DNA of 64,000 bases from Euryarchaeota archaeon UBA28. GTDB lineage: Archaea; Thermoplasmatota; Poseidoniia; Poseidoniales; Thalassarchaeaceae. Position 1 is the first letter of the stretch, and the number at the start of each line of letters is the position of its first letter. The translations under genes and the position numbers were made by a program. Location of the stretch: contig DANW01000030.1 in NCBI GenBank assembly GCA_002501605.1, positions 1 through 64,000 of the forward strand. The letters run 5' to 3'. This document shows positions 7,554 through 18,000 of the stretch, piece after piece. The notes under the pieces are model-generated. The model saw only the letters and a list, made by a program, of their open reading frames with translations. It searched no databases and was not told where the DNA came from.

Positions 7554-10205
7554 ATGGCTTCACGACGCGTAGTCTCTGTGGCACTCATAATCATCCTACT
7601 ATCCTCGGTTTCCCAAGTAGCCATTGCGAACAGTAATGGCAAGTTCAATTCCTCTAATGGGTGTAATTGTCATGGTGGTTCAGGGGCATCGCCAACTCCC
7701 ACCCATAACTTTCCAACTACATACTCGCCTGGACAGACTTACTCACTGAGCATAGGGATGAATGGAGGGGTCTCTGGGTCAAAGGGAGGATTCAATCTGC
7801 AAGTTTCGGATGGAACGCTTTCGACTGGAATGGGGATAATGAACACTCAGGTAAATTCTGCTGGAAATCAGGCAACCCACCAATTCCCAGACTACAGAAG
7901 CTGGGGTATTGAATGGACTGCCCCCTCATCAGGATCAGGAACCGTAACATTCTCTCTGGCTGTTATGGCCGCAAATGGAAATGGTAACACTGGTGGGGAT
8001 GGTTGGGCAACAGTCCAATTCCAGTGTAGTGAGGACTCAGGTTCCACAAATACCCCTCCCGAGGCATCTTCAGTGAGCTATGTACCATCTGATCCAACCA
8101 AAGAAACCGGTTTATCAGTTTCCTACAATTATTACGATGCAGACGGCGATTTCGAACAGGGGACCTCGATTCATTGGTTCAGAGATGGTCTGAGAGTAAC
8201 TCAAATAGATGATTTGACCGATGTTCCAAATAGCTTAATCTCGAAGGGGCAAAGCTGGAGGGTTGAGCTTACCCCTAATGATGGTAACGAATTTGGAGAT
8301 ACCGTTTCTCTGGATCCTGTGACTATTGGTAACACACTGCCAATAGCGAGAAGCTTGTCCATCAGTCCAGACTCACCAATGGATGATGATGATCTAACTC
8401 TATCATGGGACTATTATGATTTAGACGGAGATCCTGAGGACTCTCAACAGACACTCATCTACTGGTTCCTGGACGGATCCAGAGTTGTCGAATTAGATGG
8501 GGAACTCACAGTTTCCAGTTTCATGATTAGATCAGGGGACGAGTGGGAGGCATCTGTAACTCCAAGCGACTCGTTGGAATATGGGGATACTGCATATACC
8601 GGAAAAGTGGTAATCGGGTCGTCCAACACCGGCCCTTCGGTTTCCGCATTCATATCGACGTCAGGAAATACGTTAACCACGGATTCCCTACAACTTATTT
8701 ACACGCCTTATGATCCAGATGGAGATGAAATCCAGTCAACCGAGATTAGGTGGTATAGAGACTCAGTGATGGTCGCAACTTTCAATGATGAGACAATAGT
8801 TCACCCCTCATTCACTGCCAAAGGAGAGTCTTGGGAAGCCCATGTAAGGGTATTCGATGGGTTGGTGTGGTCAGATTGGTATGTGACTTTACCCGTCTCT
8901 ATTGTTAACACTCCTCCTGTGGTCACGAATATATCGCTGATCCCCGAGGGAAAGCTAACTACTGACTCTGACCTAAATGTAGTATGGGAGCAATATGACG
9001 AGGATGGAGATTTTGAATTTGGAAGCCAGATCCGTTGGTGGGTCGATGGTGAGTGGGTTACTGAGTATGATGGAATGACCTCAATCCCAGCGTCTGAAGT
9101 AGATAGAGACGAGCATTGGTCAGTACAGGTAATTCCTGGTGACGGTGAAGGACTTGGAACCTCAATGAAAACCAACTCGAGAGTAATCGAGAATGCAAAT
9201 CCTGTAATTCTCGAAATACTTCTTCATGGTTCTGCTTCCGGTGAAATGACGACTCCTCCTGATTCGCTGAGCGATCTTCTAGCAGTTACTGTCACCGAAG
9301 ATCCGGACGATGAGCCGGTCGAACTCGACTATACTTGGTTGAGGGATGGTTTCGTGATTCCTGATCTGGATGGATTGGACAGGGTGGATCAGATTAGGCT
9401 TGAGCCTGGTCAAGAGTGGGAGGTTATTATCACGGCTACTGATCCTTGGGGACTTTCAGCAAATTTATCAGCATCTACAATCATCTCTAACATTGCACCT
9501 TTGCCATCATGGACAGTTATCCCATCTCCTCCATTACCTGGCTCGCTAGCAACATTTGATGCTACATCTTCATTCGACTCTGATGGTGTAATCTCCGTAT
9601 ATAATTGGGTTATAGATGGAGTAGAGGTATCTGGAAGCACAGTCGACGTGATCTTGGGCCCTGGCCCTCACTCAATCCAGTTAACTGTCTTGGATAATCT
9701 ACAATCAGCTGGTACTTCTGTTTCCACGATAGTTTACGAAGATGTTCAGACTACTGCCTCTTTGGTAGCCAACCTAAATGAGGAGCAGGTCTCATTGAGT
9801 TGGCAAGGAACATCAGACGAATACAGGATATACAGATCGACGAGCCCTATTTCATCTGTGGTGGGATTAACAATGTTCGATGAACAGCCTACTTGGGGCG
9901 AGGAAATCCCACAACCTTTGCAGCCAGTAGGAACTACAGAATACCTAGAGTGGAGCGAACCCGCCCCAATAGCCACCAATCTATACTATGCTGTGACTTC
10001 AGTAGTCGACGGCAGAGAGGTTGTGTGGATAGTTGATGGAGAGAACCACGTGAACATTGACGCATCCTCAATTGCTTCTTCTGGGCCCGAACCTATTGAT
10101 GAGGCAAGCCAACTGACAACCACACTAATCTCCGGCGCTATGGCGTCTCTGGGAATCATTTCTCTGGCCTTGGCTATCTACGACAATAGGAGGAGGTTGA
10201 AGTGA
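7554..10205 (+). CDS. Secreted multi-domain surface protein with C-x-C-H motif and DxDGD Ig-like repeats
   Basis: This 883-residue protein has a signal peptide (about 1-26) and a C-terminal membrane helix (about 855-875) followed by basic residues, so it is exported and membrane-anchored. Just after the signal peptide is NGCNCHGG (C37, C39, H40). It resembles the CxxCHGG start of Reeler-like or 'choice-of-anchor V' domains but is one residue short. That domain spans to about residue 160. Next come four similar modules of about 90 residues, each with an acidic loop (DADGD, DLDGD, DPDGD, DEDGD) followed by WFRDG-type strands, a degenerate fifth, and then a PKD-like domain with FDSDGVISVYNWVIDG. 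A fibronectin-III-like segment (SLSWQGTSDEYRIYRS) precedes the anchor. The acidic loops may bind calcium. First gene of a three-gene overlapping operon. Confidence 0.82.
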   Translation: MASRRVVSVALIIILLSSVSQVAIANSNGKFNSSNGCNCHGGSGASPTPTHNFPTTYSPGQTYSLSIGMNGGVSGSKGGFNLQVSDGTLSTGMGIMNTQVNSAGNQATHQFPDYRSWGIEWTAPSSGSGTVTFSLAVMAANGNGNTGGDGWATVQFQCSEDSGSTNTPPEASSVSYVPSDPTKETGLSVSYNYYDADGDFEQGTSIHWFRDGLRVTQIDDLTDVPNSLISKGQSWRVELTPNDGNEFGDTVSLDPVTIGNTLPIARSLSISPDSPMDDDDLTLSWDYYDLDGDPEDSQQTLIYWFLDGSRVVELDGELTVSSFMIRSGDEWEASVTPSDSLEYGDTAYTGKVVIGSSNTGPSVSAFISTSGNTLTTDSLQLIYTPYDPDGDEIQSTEIRWYRDSVMVATFNDETIVHPSFTAKGESWEAHVRVFDGLVWSDWYVTLPVSIVNTPPVVTNISLIPEGKLTTDSDLNVVWEQYDEDGDFEFGSQIRWWVDGEWVTEYDGMTSIPASEVDRDEHWSVQVIPGDGEGLGTSMKTNSRVIENANPVILEILLHGSASGEMTTPPDSLSDLLAVTVTEDPDDEPVELDYTWLRDGFVIPDLDGLDRVDQIRLEPGQEWEVIITATDPWGLSANLSASTIISNIAPLPSWTVIPSPPLPGSLATFDATSSFDSDGVISVYNWVIDGVEVSGSTVDVILGPGPHSIQLTVLDNLQSAGTSVSTIVYEDVQTTASLVANLNEEQVSLSWQGTSDEYRIYRSTSPISSVVGLTMFDEQPTWGEEIPQPLQPVGTTEYLEWSEPAPIATNLYYAVTSVVDGREVVWIVDGENHVNIDASSIASSGPEPIDEASQLTTTLISGAMASLGIISLALAIYDNRRRLK

Positions 10206-11281
10206 ATAGATTTGTCATCGTCACTCTTCTATGCCTCTCTCTCGTGCTTGCCCCTGGATCCTCCTTGGCAAACCCAGGAGGGAATGGGGATGCTGATAGA
10301 GACTATTCCTGCGGGGGATCGTGCCATGGGGATCCATCCCTGAGCATGCCTTCTGATGCTAACATAGAGATCTCCCTTGGAAATGAGGCATTCTCAGGAC
10401 AAGCAGTCTCTGTAGATGTAACCGTTTCTGATGTCAGCTCTCCCTCGAATATTATTGGCATATTCCTCCTAAGCTCACTAAATGGAAACTCAGACACACC
10501 CGAGGATCATGGATGGCATATGATTCAAGATCCAAATGGGGGCTCCTCGAACTATATCGAAACGAAAATGCCTTCTTCTGGGACTATTACCGAAACTTGG
10601 GTACTGCTTTCGCCAGAAACCCTTGGAAGCCATAATCTGTACGCAGAAGTTCACCATGGATCTTACGGAGGAGAAAAGGCATACACGGGAGTAAGCGAGG
10701 CCTTCGAGGTAACTGTCAACGATGTCCCCGAAGGACTGCCGGGAATATCCAATGATTGGGTCGCTCCGTCATTTAGGGTATCAGGTGACGACTCCCCCTT
10801 ACATATCAGCACTAGGAACACGACGGACATCTCTGTCGAATGGATGATAGAGGGGGAATGGGATCCTACCTCAGCCCCAGTCCAGTGCACCTCTGATTCA
10901 GAGGATGGGGTGTGCAATGATTGGGAAGTGAGAATCCCAGCCACTATGGGGGAAATAGAAATTATCTATAGGATTACAACATTCAACGGGACCTTCTCAA
11001 TAGAACAACCCTGGCTCAAGATGGGTACAGCACCACCACCGTTTGAGGGAGATATTTGGTCAGCAAGAGCCCACTCGTTCGCATTCGCACTTTTAGTCAT
11101 CTCAATCTTAGTATCTTTGCAAGGGCGACTTACGCTAACTATAGAGAGAAAGGACACGGATCAAACAGAACTTGTAAATAATTCATCCCTCATCAGGTCC
11201 GAGGACAATCCTGGCTGGCTTTGGAATCCAGAAACAGAGGAATGGGTTGAGGATTACGAGTACAGAGAGGGGGCAGAGTAA
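10202..11281 (+). CDS. Secreted membrane-anchored protein with C-x3-C-H motif
   Basis: This 359-residue protein starts with GTG at 10202, overlapping the preceding TGA by three bases, so it is translationally coupled. It has a signal peptide (about 1-24), then DRDYSCGGSCHGDPS, where C37, C41 and H42 sit at the same distance from the N-terminus as the C37/C39/H40 of the upstream protein. The domain that follows (to about residue 170) looks like the same Reeler-like beta-sandwich. A second beta-rich segment has two cysteines (VQCTSDSEDGVCNDW). A membrane helix lies at about 290-310, followed by a roughly 50-residue acidic cytoplasmic tail ending in WLWNPETEEWVEDYEY. Heme or metal binding by the Cys/His motif is possible but not shown. 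Confidence 0.75.
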   Translation: MNRFVIVTLLCLSLVLAPGSSLANPGGNGDADRDYSCGGSCHGDPSLSMPSDANIEISLGNEAFSGQAVSVDVTVSDVSSPSNIIGIFLLSSLNGNSDTPEDHGWHMIQDPNGGSSNYIETKMPSSGTITETWVLLSPETLGSHNLYAEVHHGSYGGEKAYTGVSEAFEVTVNDVPEGLPGISNDWVAPSFRVSGDDSPLHISTRNTTDISVEWMIEGEWDPTSAPVQCTSDSEDGVCNDWEVRIPATMGEIEIIYRITTFNGTFSIEQPWLKMGTAPPPFEGDIWSARAHSFAFALLVISILVSLQGRLTLTIERKDTDQTELVNNSSLIRSEDNPGWLWNPETEEWVEDYEYREGAE

Positions 11282-11871
11282 TGGTCAGCTCAGCAACACT
11301 TCATACTGCCATGGCTGAGATTGTTGTAGGATCCATGGTACTCGCAACTATCTGTGCGGTTGGATGCCTGGCATCTAGGATGTTGGCTCCTTCGGGGATT
11401 AACAATGAGTCTCTCTTCATCACCATGGACAGGGCTTCTCTGGCCGGGTCATTTCTTGCCTTGTTATTCCTCCCAATCGCCATATTGACAGGAAACCTTG
11501 CCTCCGAAGGATATGCTGAAAGCGCCTTACTGTACAACAAGTTCGTCTACAGCGGGCTGGCTCTTGGCCTGTGGTCTTCATTTGTTATTGGAAGGTATAG
11601 GATGGGACCCGGACTCTGGAATTACAGGCAATTGGCAATTCTACAGTCGTCCACAGCTGTACTCGCATTCCTGATGACTTCCATGGCATCATCAATTGGC
11701 GGGAAACTGGTCAGAGGCGAGTCACTCTTTGATATCCTGCCATTCTGGCTACCTTCAGACTCAGCGGCAATCCTCCCTCTATGGGCATCATCAACCCTCC
11801 TGTTATTGGGCATTATTTCCACAATTATCGTCTTCAGGCTAACTCTCCCGAGAATCAACACTATGGACTAG
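11281..11871 (+). CDS. Multi-pass membrane protein, third gene of the Cys/His surface-protein operon
   Basis: This 196-residue protein has about five predicted membrane segments: around 12-32, 52-70, 85-105, 118-138 and 165-185. Its ATG overlaps the upstream TAA by one base. The first helix contains a histidine (TLHTAMAEIVVG), and the overall look resembles small DUF2231-type or cytochrome b-like membrane proteins. No axial His pair is certain, so I do not assign heme binding. Its tight coupling to two secreted proteins with Cys/His motifs suggests that the three form one envelope complex. Confidence 0.65.
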   Translation: MVSSATLHTAMAEIVVGSMVLATICAVGCLASRMLAPSGINNESLFITMDRASLAGSFLALLFLPIAILTGNLASEGYAESALLYNKFVYSGLALGLWSSFVIGRYRMGPGLWNYRQLAILQSSTAVLAFLMTSMASSIGGKLVRGESLFDILPFWLPSDSAAILPLWASSTLLLLGIISTIIVFRLTLPRINTMD

Positions 11872-13109
11872 AAATTTGAGACTCCAATAAAAATATCCTC
11901 CAGCCTTTCAGAGAATCTATCTGGGTTCAACCCCTTCATCGAGATATTCTTCCTGCCATTCTCTGCCCATTTTGAACGGATGTCCTCTTCTACAGCTTCC
12001 TTCAGAGCATCGTGCCATGCCGAGTAGTCGCCCCGGGGAAGCAGCCTCCCTGATTTCCCATCGGAGATTGTTTCCCTGAACCCGCCCTCATCCACAAAAA
12101 GTGCGGGTGTTCCAACCGTTTGTGCCTCAATGGGAGTTAACCCAAATGGCTCAGAGTGAGCCATGCTAACTACAGCCACTGCTCCCCTAATTATGCTACA
12201 AAGATCAACGGAGCTTAGCCTGGGCGCTATCCATAATCCCACCCCGCAATCCTTTGCATGACCAATCAGTGCATCAAGATCCTCTGAATCACCCCCTCCT
12301 ACTAGTGCCAAGGAATGCCCACTTCCTTCAAGCATCGATATCGTCTCCCAAGTACCCTTGACCCAACTTGCCTTTCCTATTGTAACCACATAGGGTTCAG
12401 TAGGACCATCCACCTTGCTAGGCTCATCAGTCGAAGGACTCTGAGTAAACTCGTCTACCCCCAAGCTAGGTAGTAGAATACCAGAACGCACCCCATATAC
12501 ATCGCCGATTCTCGATGAAGTGAATTCAGAGTTTCCGCTTATGAAGGACCTATTTCTGGCCGAGAGCTCTCGGATGGTCGCAAGATCCCTTCGTCGCGCA
12601 AGCGTCAAGGCGGCCTTCGTCACACCAAGATTTCTCTTCGGACTGCCATCAATCCCCCGATGGAGTACATCCTCATGGAGTCCCCTATGTGGCTCTAAGA
12701 GATGTAAGTGAACGGCAATATCATCGGGTATGATTTCCAAGATGGCCAAGCTACCATCTCCGCTCGTTATGTGGACACAGTCTAATTCGCCCATGCCGTC
12801 TATTAGTTCAGCGATCGACTTCCAGCAATCCAATGCCTTGTAAAAGTCAGAATCGAGGACCCTAGAGAATACACTGTTAGATTTAGACCACTCCAGGCTT
12901 GGTAACATCAATTGTACGCCTATTTCCCTGCAGACACTCTCCAGTTCCGCAGAGCTTTCCAATGTCGCAACAGATAGAGAAAATCTCTTAGATAGCGATG
13001 GAAGATTCCTGATTATGTCTCTCTCGGCTCCTCCCATGGGTGCGAAGCTTCCCTTGGCGATTAACAACCTCATACGGGAATCCCCATCCTCCCCGCCATT
13101 GCGCGCCAT
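11868..13109 (-). CDS. Glycosyltransferase family 4 (GT-B fold)
   Basis: This 413-residue protein has a GT-B architecture. The N-terminal half has MRLLIAKGSFAPMGGAERDI, the usual glycine-rich start with the GGAER motif. The C-terminal half has YVVTIGKASWVKGTWETI and then HSEPFGLTPIEAQTVGTPA, which contains the E-x7-E donor-nucleotide motif of family 4. The ATG at 13109 has a GGAG element five bases upstream; an alternative ATG at 13073 begins right at the first strand. It probably transfers a sugar to a lipid or protein acceptor on the cytoplasmic face. It is divergent from a second GT4 gene (13160), and the pair probably acts in one surface-glycan pathway. Confidence 0.85.
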   Translation of the reverse strand: MARNGGEDGDSRMRLLIAKGSFAPMGGAERDIIRNLPSLSKRFSLSVATLESSAELESVCREIGVQLMLPSLEWSKSNSVFSRVLDSDFYKALDCWKSIAELIDGMGELDCVHITSGDGSLAILEIIPDDIAVHLHLLEPHRGLHEDVLHRGIDGSPKRNLGVTKAALTLARRRDLATIRELSARNRSFISGNSEFTSSRIGDVYGVRSGILLPSLGVDEFTQSPSTDEPSKVDGPTEPYVVTIGKASWVKGTWETISMLEGSGHSLALVGGGDSEDLDALIGHAKDCGVGLWIAPRLSSVDLCSIIRGAVAVVSMAHSEPFGLTPIEAQTVGTPALFVDEGGFRETISDGKSGRLLPRGDYSAWHDALKEAVEEDIRSKWAENGRKNISMKGLNPDRFSERLEDIFIGVSNF

Positions 13110-13159
13110 GAGGCTCCATCACACGTCCTCGTTTAAGTCCGATACGCCTTGGTGAGAAC

Positions 13160-14254
13160 ATGGTGAGGAGAGTTCTGCTGGTTAGAGGCCCTCGCCTTTC
13201 CGAAGATTCAGGACTAGGGAGGGCACATCACTCAATCGAGACTTTGCTTAACAGAGCTCTCGTTCCAAACTGGACAAGAATCAAAACTGTCGAACATAAG
13301 AGAATGGAATCTCTATTATCAAGAGCCATGAAGAGATGGTTCTCCCATCCAAGATTAGTTAGTCAAATATCGGAGTCAACAGAGGCCGACTTGATTCACA
13401 TCACAGATCAGGAGCAGGCCCACTTAGTTCCAAAGAAAAGTAAGGTTCCGGTAATCGTCACGGTGCATGACTTGTTTCACATCAGGCCAAGGGCGATAGT
13501 TGGTGGTGACGTAGTAGTACCAGTGGGCGACCAAAATCCCGGATTCTTCAGAAGGAGAGATCTCAGGAACCTGAAGAAAGGACTTCAAAGGGCAGATATG
13601 CTGATATGTATCTCCGAGGATACACTAGGGGATGTGAAGAGAACATTTCCCGGGAAGCCGACTACCCTAGTAAGACACCAAATCGATACCGAATACTGGA
13701 GTCCAATCCTAAATCCTATGTCGAGAGATATCCTTGGTGACCTAGATGATGAATCCAAGATGCTTGTGATAACCCTGGGGAGTAATGAAGAAAGAAAGAG
13801 ACTGGATTTTGCCAAGCGAGTAATTGACTCCTTGCCCGAAGAGGTCTCCGGGGATATCAATGTGATACACATAGGGAGCGATGTGAAATTAACAGATAGC
13901 CAACTACTTGCAGCATTGCAAAATGCCGAGGTCCTAATATTTCCCAGTGCGGGTGAAGGATTTGGCTACCCTCCTGCTGAGGCTATGGCCGCCGGATGTC
14001 TAGTACTTGCCTCGGATTTACCCGCACACAATGAGATAATCCCAGACAATTGCCTTCTGCCTCCGACCTCAATCCAAGACTGGGTGAGTGAGCTTACGAA
14101 TATCCATGCCAATTGGAGAGCGGCAGGAGGGGTTCCAAGGCACCCATCCGAAGAGCTGATGGAACATGTCAAGAACATATTGAGTCCTGAGTCTCAGGGA
14201 AAATCACTAGCAGAAGCCTACGACGCAGTTATCTCCGCCCAAAAAATAAATTGA
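13160..14254 (+). CDS. Glycosyltransferase family 4
   Basis: This 364-residue GT-B enzyme shows the mannosyltransferase-like order: VPVIVTVHDLFHIRP (acceptor half), then RRDLRNLKKGLQRADMLICIS, VITLGSNEERKRLDFAKRVI (start of donor half) and FPSAGEGFGYPPAEAMAAG, where E-x7-E is intact. The N-terminal glycine-rich loop (EDSGLGRAHHS) fits the family. It is transcribed away from the other GT4 gene, with 50 bases between start codons. Substrate cannot be read from sequence. A glycan or N-glycan lipid precursor is the likely class. Confidence 0.86.
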   Translation: MVRRVLLVRGPRLSEDSGLGRAHHSIETLLNRALVPNWTRIKTVEHKRMESLLSRAMKRWFSHPRLVSQISESTEADLIHITDQEQAHLVPKKSKVPVIVTVHDLFHIRPRAIVGGDVVVPVGDQNPGFFRRRDLRNLKKGLQRADMLICISEDTLGDVKRTFPGKPTTLVRHQIDTEYWSPILNPMSRDILGDLDDESKMLVITLGSNEERKRLDFAKRVIDSLPEEVSGDINVIHIGSDVKLTDSQLLAALQNAEVLIFPSAGEGFGYPPAEAMAAGCLVLASDLPAHNEIIPDNCLLPPTSIQDWVSELTNIHANWRAAGGVPRHPSEELMEHVKNILSPESQGKSLAEAYDAVISAQKIN

Positions 14255-14319
14255 AGATTGCATAACGACTGATTATAAGGTCAAGTTAAGACGTAACTAC
14301 AAGCTTAGGAGGGGGACAT

Positions 14320-15024
14320 ATCCTAGAAGTAAGCAATCTAACGAAGGCCTTTGGCTCCGGAAGGAGTAGGCTCGAGGTCCTGAAGGGAATAGATTTGAAG
14401 ATCAGTTCTGGTGAACTCGTAGCACTTATGGGACCTTCTGGATGTGGTAAGTCAACTCTCTTGAACATAATAGGAGGCCTTCTGGAGGCTGATTCCGGGT
14501 CCATCTCATTGAACGAATTTCACTACGGTACAAAACCCCCAAGCAGGGTTGTCGATGTCAGAAGGAATGGAGTAGGATGGATTTTCCAAGATTTTCATCT
14601 CGTGGACAGGCTCTCTGCGCTTGACAATGTCACTTTCGCTCTTGAGCTATCAGGAGTTCCAACATCGCTCGCAGAGTCACAGGCCGAGGAGGCTCTGCGC
14701 AAAGTTGGATTATCAGATAGAATGAACTTCATCCCAGACCAGCTATCAGGGGGTCAAAGGCAGAGGGTCGCAATAGCTAGGGCCATTTCCGGCTCAAGGC
14801 CACTCATTCTTGCTGATGAGCCTACAGGTAATCTGGATGTCAAAAGCGCAGAAGGGATTCTCGATCTTTTCAAGGAACTCTGCGAAGACTACGGAATTTC
14901 GGTCCTTATGGTCACTCATGACCCAAACCTCGCATCAAAGGCAGACAGAATGCTCCTTCTCAAGGACGGTGTCACCGCCGCTTCAGATATCAGATCTGCA
15001 TGGGGAACGGCAGGTGATGAATGA
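14320..15024 (+). CDS. ABC transporter ATPase, LolD/MacB type, with a probable non-canonical start
   Basis: This is the ATP-binding subunit of an exporter-type ABC system. It shows the Walker A GPSGCGKST, Q-loop IFQDFHL, signature LSGGQRQRVAIARA, Walker B LILADEPTGNLD and H-loop VTHD. The first usual start codon in frame is TTG 14395, but homologous N-terminal sequence (ILEVSNLTKAF..LEVLKGIDLKI) is clearly encoded upstream in the same frame. An excellent ribosome-binding site, GGAGGGGG (14308-14315), lies five bases before an ATC codon at 14320. No ATG, GTG or TTG exists between the upstream stop (14287) and 14395. The true start is therefore probably ATC at 14320, unless the base is a sequence error. 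It overlaps the permease gene. Confidence 0.88.
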   Translation: MLEVSNLTKAFGSGRSRLEVLKGIDLKISSGELVALMGPSGCGKSTLLNIIGGLLEADSGSISLNEFHYGTKPPSRVVDVRRNGVGWIFQDFHLVDRLSALDNVTFALELSGVPTSLAESQAEEALRKVGLSDRMNFIPDQLSGGQRQRVAIARAISGSRPLILADEPTGNLDVKSAEGILDLFKELCEDYGISVLMVTHDPNLASKADRMLLLKDGVTAASDIRSAWGTAGDE

Positions 15025-18000
15025 TGGATTTCTTCTACGAGGATGATCACAGACCAGAATTCCCTATGCATCCATTTGAGGCTATCAAGAAATGCCTGGT
15101 AAAGACAGGAGACCTCGGGGGAAGGGCCTCGAGATCAGAATACTGGAACCCCTTCTGGTTCTATCTGATAATGGGGCCAATACTGTTAGCAATTGATATC
15201 TTTTACTCAAATGTTATCCTATCAATGTCCTCTACTGTTGGGATAGGATTACTCGATACGCTTTTCTTCAATCCTTTGTCATACCTGATCGTTTTCATCA
15301 ATCTGGTATTTTTCTACTCCTTCACGTGTGTGACTGTTCGTAGATTGCATGATTCAGGAAGGTCGGGATGGTGGTTGCTCACTACTCCTATCCCAATTCT
15401 CAACTTTGTTTTACCCTTCTTCCTCATCCAAGAGGGAGAATCTAACAAAAATAAGTATGGATCAGTCCCAGACAACGGTCCCATAGACGCATCGATACTC
15501 GAAATACTGTACTCAGTCCCTGACAACATGTCAATGGCTCTCAAAAGTGCCTGGAAGGGAAGGGAAAGGGTACTCGCAGTTTTTGCTGGCGTCTTTTTGG
15601 CATCTCTTGTGATAACCACAGTTCTAGCTTACTCTGCTGGACTGAATGGAGCTTTTCTACAGTTCTCTCTGCAAGAGGAAATCTTCGATGGAAAGGTGGA
15701 TTTCGCCGAGGACCCTGATCAGGACTCTGAAGGCAGAACCAATGACTCACTGCTCTGGGAAACCGCATGCTTTGAACTCGTACAAATGGAAGAAATATCC
15801 GATTGCGGGCTGGTATTTGGTAGACAGGGAGTTAGAGTTAACGGATTTTTTGATGATGGTGCTATAATCCCACAGCCACTAAACGCCGTTGGAGCAACAA
15901 GCACTGTCGGGGATTGGAATAATGTCAGTTGGGAATACCCTGAGGCTTATGACTCAGGTCCCCCAATTAACGATAAAAGAACCATAAGGTTCTACGGAGA
16001 TGGAATATGGGACGGTGATCTGGGTGAGAGACATTCTAATCGGATCATATACGGCTCATGGCCAAGTTCTGCAGAAGAGGCCACTCTAAACCGTTCGATA
16101 GTGCTACCTTCTCAGATTGCTGGAAAGGCCGGAGTAGGGGTAAACGATACTCTCGAATCATTAACATTCTCTTATACACACGACTATCTTGGCTACCAAG
16201 ATATAGCCTCGGGCTTCGACGATTGCCCCGGCTATGAATACTTCAATGATGAATCCGGATTCCTCTATTGTCAGGTTAACATGACGGTATACGATCTAAA
16301 GGTAGCCGCGGTCTACCAAGAAGGTGGAGCAGGCAACCCAACTCTTCTGTTTAATCCCATAATGGTCTCGGCTTCCGTTCTGAACGAATCTCAGAAGCTC
16401 ACTCTGATGGACAAGGATCATGGATATCTTGGTATAGCTGTTGATAGAAACCAGCTCCCTTCATCGTCTACGAGCGCTGCTACGAAATGGCTGGATGGAT
16501 TGAAGGAGGATGTTGAGGGGTCCAACTACACAGCAGGTAATGACGTAATGGTCGAGTACAATGATCTGATTTCAGGTACCATTGTCTTCCTAGAACTCTT
16601 TCTGGGTATAATCAGTGTCTTCGATTACATCTTAATGATACCAATAGTGATACTATCCTTCTCAGTTCTAATTTACGGGCTGATACTGTCACTGGAACAG
16701 AGAAGAAGGGAGATATCGATTCACAGGGTTATCGGAGGCACGGAGGCGACTCTCGGCTCGATGATCTTTCGAGAGCTAGCGGTTGTAAGCGTGATTGGCT
16801 GGTTCTTCGGATACATCCTCGCAATGGCTTCAGTGCCCGTAGTCCTAGATGCCGTTGGGTTCATGGCCTTCGAGAAAAGTGACTTCCGCGTAGTTCCAAC
16901 ACTGAGCGGATTAGTAACCCTCCTGATTTTCTCTGTAACTGTCGGCATAACGTTACTGTTCGGAAGCTCCAGAACAACAGAATTCCTCAGTATAGAAATC
17001 GATGAGGGAGTGCGTAGAGTCGCTCCAAAAAAGAAATCAAGACTGTGGTTACATCTCATTGTCTTCTTCATCGGGATCCTTTCTTTTGCAGAGAGTTGGA
17101 TAGAGAGTAACGGGGGATTAGGGCCTTTGGGGTCAAAGGGAATCAGCTCCAATTTCATAGTCGATGGTCTGTTATTCCTATTCGGACCATTCTTCCTTTG
17201 GATAGGAGGGGCACTAGTCCTCGGCAGAATAGGTGCTGCTGGACCCAGAATATTCACCACATTGTTCGGTTGGACCCCAATACTGACGGATATCAAGAGA
17301 GGATTGAGGGGATCAGGCTCCAGTGAGTCAGTGAATCGTCTGGCAATCATCCTCCTCCTAACACTCTCCATCGTGACAGTTGCTGCAGTCCAAGGATACA
17401 CAGGAACCCTTGTCGATGAGAGGACCACCTCGGCGCAAACTGGAGCGGACTTACAGGTACAGTTCGATGAGCCAGTTTCAAAACAGAGAGCTATGGAAGA
17501 GATTACTCTGGCAATTAGAAGAGCCGGTATTTCAGAGATCGACTCCATTGATAATATGACTTCCGTCGGGGACATTTTCACTAATCAGAAGGGCGAAGGT
17601 TCACTTCTTAGGACATGGGTAGTTTTTGATGGGCATGAGGATACCCTTCAATGGGATGAACAGGCAATATCGGGAAGTATAGGCTCTGTAACATCTGAAT
17701 GGACAGTGTCAGGATTCACAGCTGGACAGGCGGCAAGAGGTCAATTGGATGTTTCCAAGGCAGATGTCGGATCTAATGTAACTCTACAGTACACCTCCTA
17801 TGGATTCGGGGGTTTCGACAGCCAAATGAACCCAATAATCACATCTACGATTACAGAAGCAGAGGTAACATACGTGGGAGGGCACAGTTGGGTACCTGGA
17901 TTACTTTCCTCAGAGTCTTCCCAAGCAATAGTCATTGGTGAGGAAACCTACAAGCTTCTTCTGGGTCCGACGGCCGTTAATGACTATACATCAAATCGCT

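Noticed and set aside
8080..9700. Repeated DxDGD modules considered as a DNA-level tandem repeat
   Set aside because: The modules are similar only at protein level; the nucleotide sequences have diverged, so this is domain duplication and not a DNA repeat array.
16721..17581. 286-residue minus-strand open frame
   Set aside because: It lies fully inside the FtsX permease gene. Its composition is that of an antisense shadow, and the plus strand has clear family motifs.
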